Positions 5,870 through 6,783 of a stretch of DNA of 6,783 nt are shown piece by piece. The notes beneath the pieces were generated by a model. The model made no database searches. It saw nothing but the letters and a program-made list of their open reading frames with translations, and was not told where the DNA came from. The stretch spans positions 34,350-41,132 of the forward strand of contig DIRJ01000018.1 of assembly GCA_002427505.1 (NCBI GenBank), written 5' to 3'. A program made the position numbers and the translations under genes. How positions within the stretch are numbered: position 1 is the first letter of the stretch; every line of letters starts with the position of its first letter. The DNA comes from Mageeibacillus sp. UBA5439 (GTDB taxonomy: Bacteria > Bacillota > Clostridia > Saccharofermentanales > DTU023).

Positions 5870-5886
5870 GGCAGCATGGGGCTGCC
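5870..5886 (-). promoter_or_regulatory. GC-rich hairpin just upstream of the clpP ribosome binding site
   Basis: On the transcribed strand GGCAGC (5886-5881) pairs with GCTGCC (5875-5870) around CCCAT, a 6-bp stem with five G-C pairs. It ends directly before AAAAAGGAG, so the ribosome binding site stays single-stranded. No T run follows on the transcribed strand. It may be a 5' stabiliser or a processing boundary between tig and clpP. Confidence 0.45.
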
Positions 5887-5896
5887 CTTCTGATCT

Positions 5897-5902
5897 ATTA
5901 TA
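5897..5902 (-). promoter_or_regulatory. Possible -10 element for an internal clpP promoter
   Basis: The minus strand reads a perfect TATAAT in the 83-base tig-clpP gap, but no -35 is recognisable 16-18 bases upstream and there is no TG extension. It could give extra clpP-clpX transcription or be an AT-rich coincidence. Confidence 0.3.
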
Positions 5903-5934
5903 ACTTTACACTACTAAACCTCTTCGTCTCCGGT

Positions 5935-6783
5935 TTATTCTGCTTCGTCTTCTTTGTCTGCTTCGCCTTCCTCGTGGTCATGGTCGTGGTTACAGTGTTC
6001 ATCGTGAACATGCTCATGCTCGTGGGCATGTGGATCAACATCAGTGGCCAGACTCCATTCACGCAGGAGATCGAGCAATTTTTCGCTCCTGACCTGATGC
6101 TCGAGACGTTCTTTGCTTTCTTCGTTATCTTCCAGATACTGGTCTTTATATTCTTCCACAGACATCTGCAGCTCTTCAGCCAGTTTCACTATTATTGCTT
6201 CAGCTTCTTCATCTGTAACTTCCAGAGCTAACTTTTCATCAAGAGCATCCAGCGTATAGGCTAAATCCAGGTTCTTGCGGACGCTGGGGAGCATTTGCTG
6301 GCGAACACTTGCCAGTGTCTGTCCGGAATAAGCCAGAAAATCTTCATAGCGCAGGCCATACATCTCGAACTGCTGGCTCTGGTGCTGGATTTCTCTTTCC
6401 ACATCATCTTCCACCAGGAAGTCTGACATGATAATCTCACTATTTTCCGCGATCTGTTCCACAATATTCCGCTCATAAACCCGATCAGCCTGTTCAGTTG
6501 CTGCTTTTTCCAATTCCTGACGGATTTCAGCCCGGTAATCTTCCACCGTATCGCTGCTTTCGCTGACATCTTTGACGAAGTCGTCATCTATTTCCGGTAC
6601 TTGTGTGAAGGTCGCAGCCTTGACCACTACCGAAAAAACTACCTCCTGGCCGGCCAGATCTTCAGCATGATACTCTTCCGGGAACTTAAGTGTGAGGTCG
6701 AATTCGTCACCGACATTTTTGCCCACTATGCCATCTTCAAAACCGGGAATGAAGGTGTTGGACCCTAATTCCAGATCAAAATC
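5935..6783 (-). CDS. tig: Trigger factor, C-terminal 282 residues (5' end beyond the window)
   Basis: Ribosome-associated chaperone with a peptidyl-prolyl isomerase domain. The gene enters from the right edge; the reading frame is open through base 6783, so the GTG at 6726 is internal, not a start. The visible protein begins in the isomerase domain with the hallmark LGSNTFIPGFEDGIVG, then KFPEEYHAEDLAG, ending near VPEIDDDFVKD. The rest is the helical C-terminal chaperone arms. The missing part should hold the N-terminal ribosome-binding domain. The extreme C terminus is unusual: after residue 250 of the visible part, PHAHEHEHVHDEHCNHDHDH adds nine histidines and one cysteine, then an acidic end. 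Such tails are known in SlyD-type isomerases as metal binders; here metal binding is inferred. clpP follows after 83 bases, and the operon promoter lies outside the window. Confidence 0.95.
   Translation of the reverse strand, partial: DFDLELGSNTFIPGFEDGIVGKNVGDEFDLTLKFPEEYHAEDLAGQEVVFSVVVKAATFTQVPEIDDDFVKDVSESSDTVEDYRAEIRQELEKAATEQADRVYERNIVEQIAENSEIIMSDFLVEDDVEREIQHQSQQFEMYGLRYEDFLAYSGQTLASVRQQMLPSVRKNLDLAYTLDALDEKLALEVTDEEAEAIIVKLAEELQMSVEEYKDQYLEDNEESKERLEHQVRSEKLLDLLREWSLATDVDPHAHEHEHVHDEHCNHDHDHEEGEADKEDEAE

Noticed and set aside
5903..5925. CtsR-like operator before clpP
   Set aside because: The minus-strand string GGTTTAG-TAG-TGTAAAG matches the CtsR heptad repeat at only about 4 of 7 bases in each half, no better than chance in AT-rich DNA.
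5974..6231. Plus-strand open frame rich in Val, Met and Phe opposite the end of tig
   Set aside because: It is the complement of the His/Glu/Asp-rich Tig tail and C domain; no ribosome site or known family.

Overview
The window looks like chromosomal DNA from a member of the Bacillota, probably a Clostridia-like anaerobe, with roughly balanced base composition. Two conserved gene strings support this. One is tig-clpP-clpX, with clpP lying between tig and clpX as is common in Clostridia. The other is an Orn/Lys/Arg decarboxylase followed by tmk and darA, the order known around Bacillus yaaO-tmk-yaaQ. The darA product, a cyclic-di-AMP receptor, is typical of Bacillota. The exact genus cannot be told from this sequence.

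Layout, read along the minus strand from the right edge: the 3' two-thirds of tig (trigger factor, with a histidine-rich tail), clpP, then clpX. These form a protein folding and degradation operon that ends at about 3930. Next, facing the other way, is a single plus-strand gene (3103-3933) for a small, divergent eukaryotic-type protein kinase. Its stop codon overlaps the clpX stop codon within one CTAG. A 215-base intergenic region (2888-3102) carries divergent promoter candidates. From there a second minus-strand operon runs to the left edge: a disordered Gln/Lys/Arg-rich protein with a conserved-looking C-terminal helix, a PLP-dependent Orn/Lys/Arg decarboxylase family enzyme, thymidylate kinase, and the first 36 codons of darA.

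Trigger factor catches nascent chains at the ribosome, and ClpX unfolds and feeds proteins to ClpP. The left operon combines amino-acid/polyamine metabolism, dTTP synthesis and c-di-AMP sensing, a linkage conserved in Bacillota whose logic is not understood. The kinase is the only gene that does not belong to either conserved string; it sits where lon-family genes often follow clpX.

There are no RNA genes, mobile elements, CRISPR arrays or obvious foreign segments. No gene-free stretch exceeds 300 bases. The points most worth a second look are the kinase and its overlap with clpX, the Tig metal-binding-like tail, the hairpins flanking clpP, and the unknown low-complexity protein.
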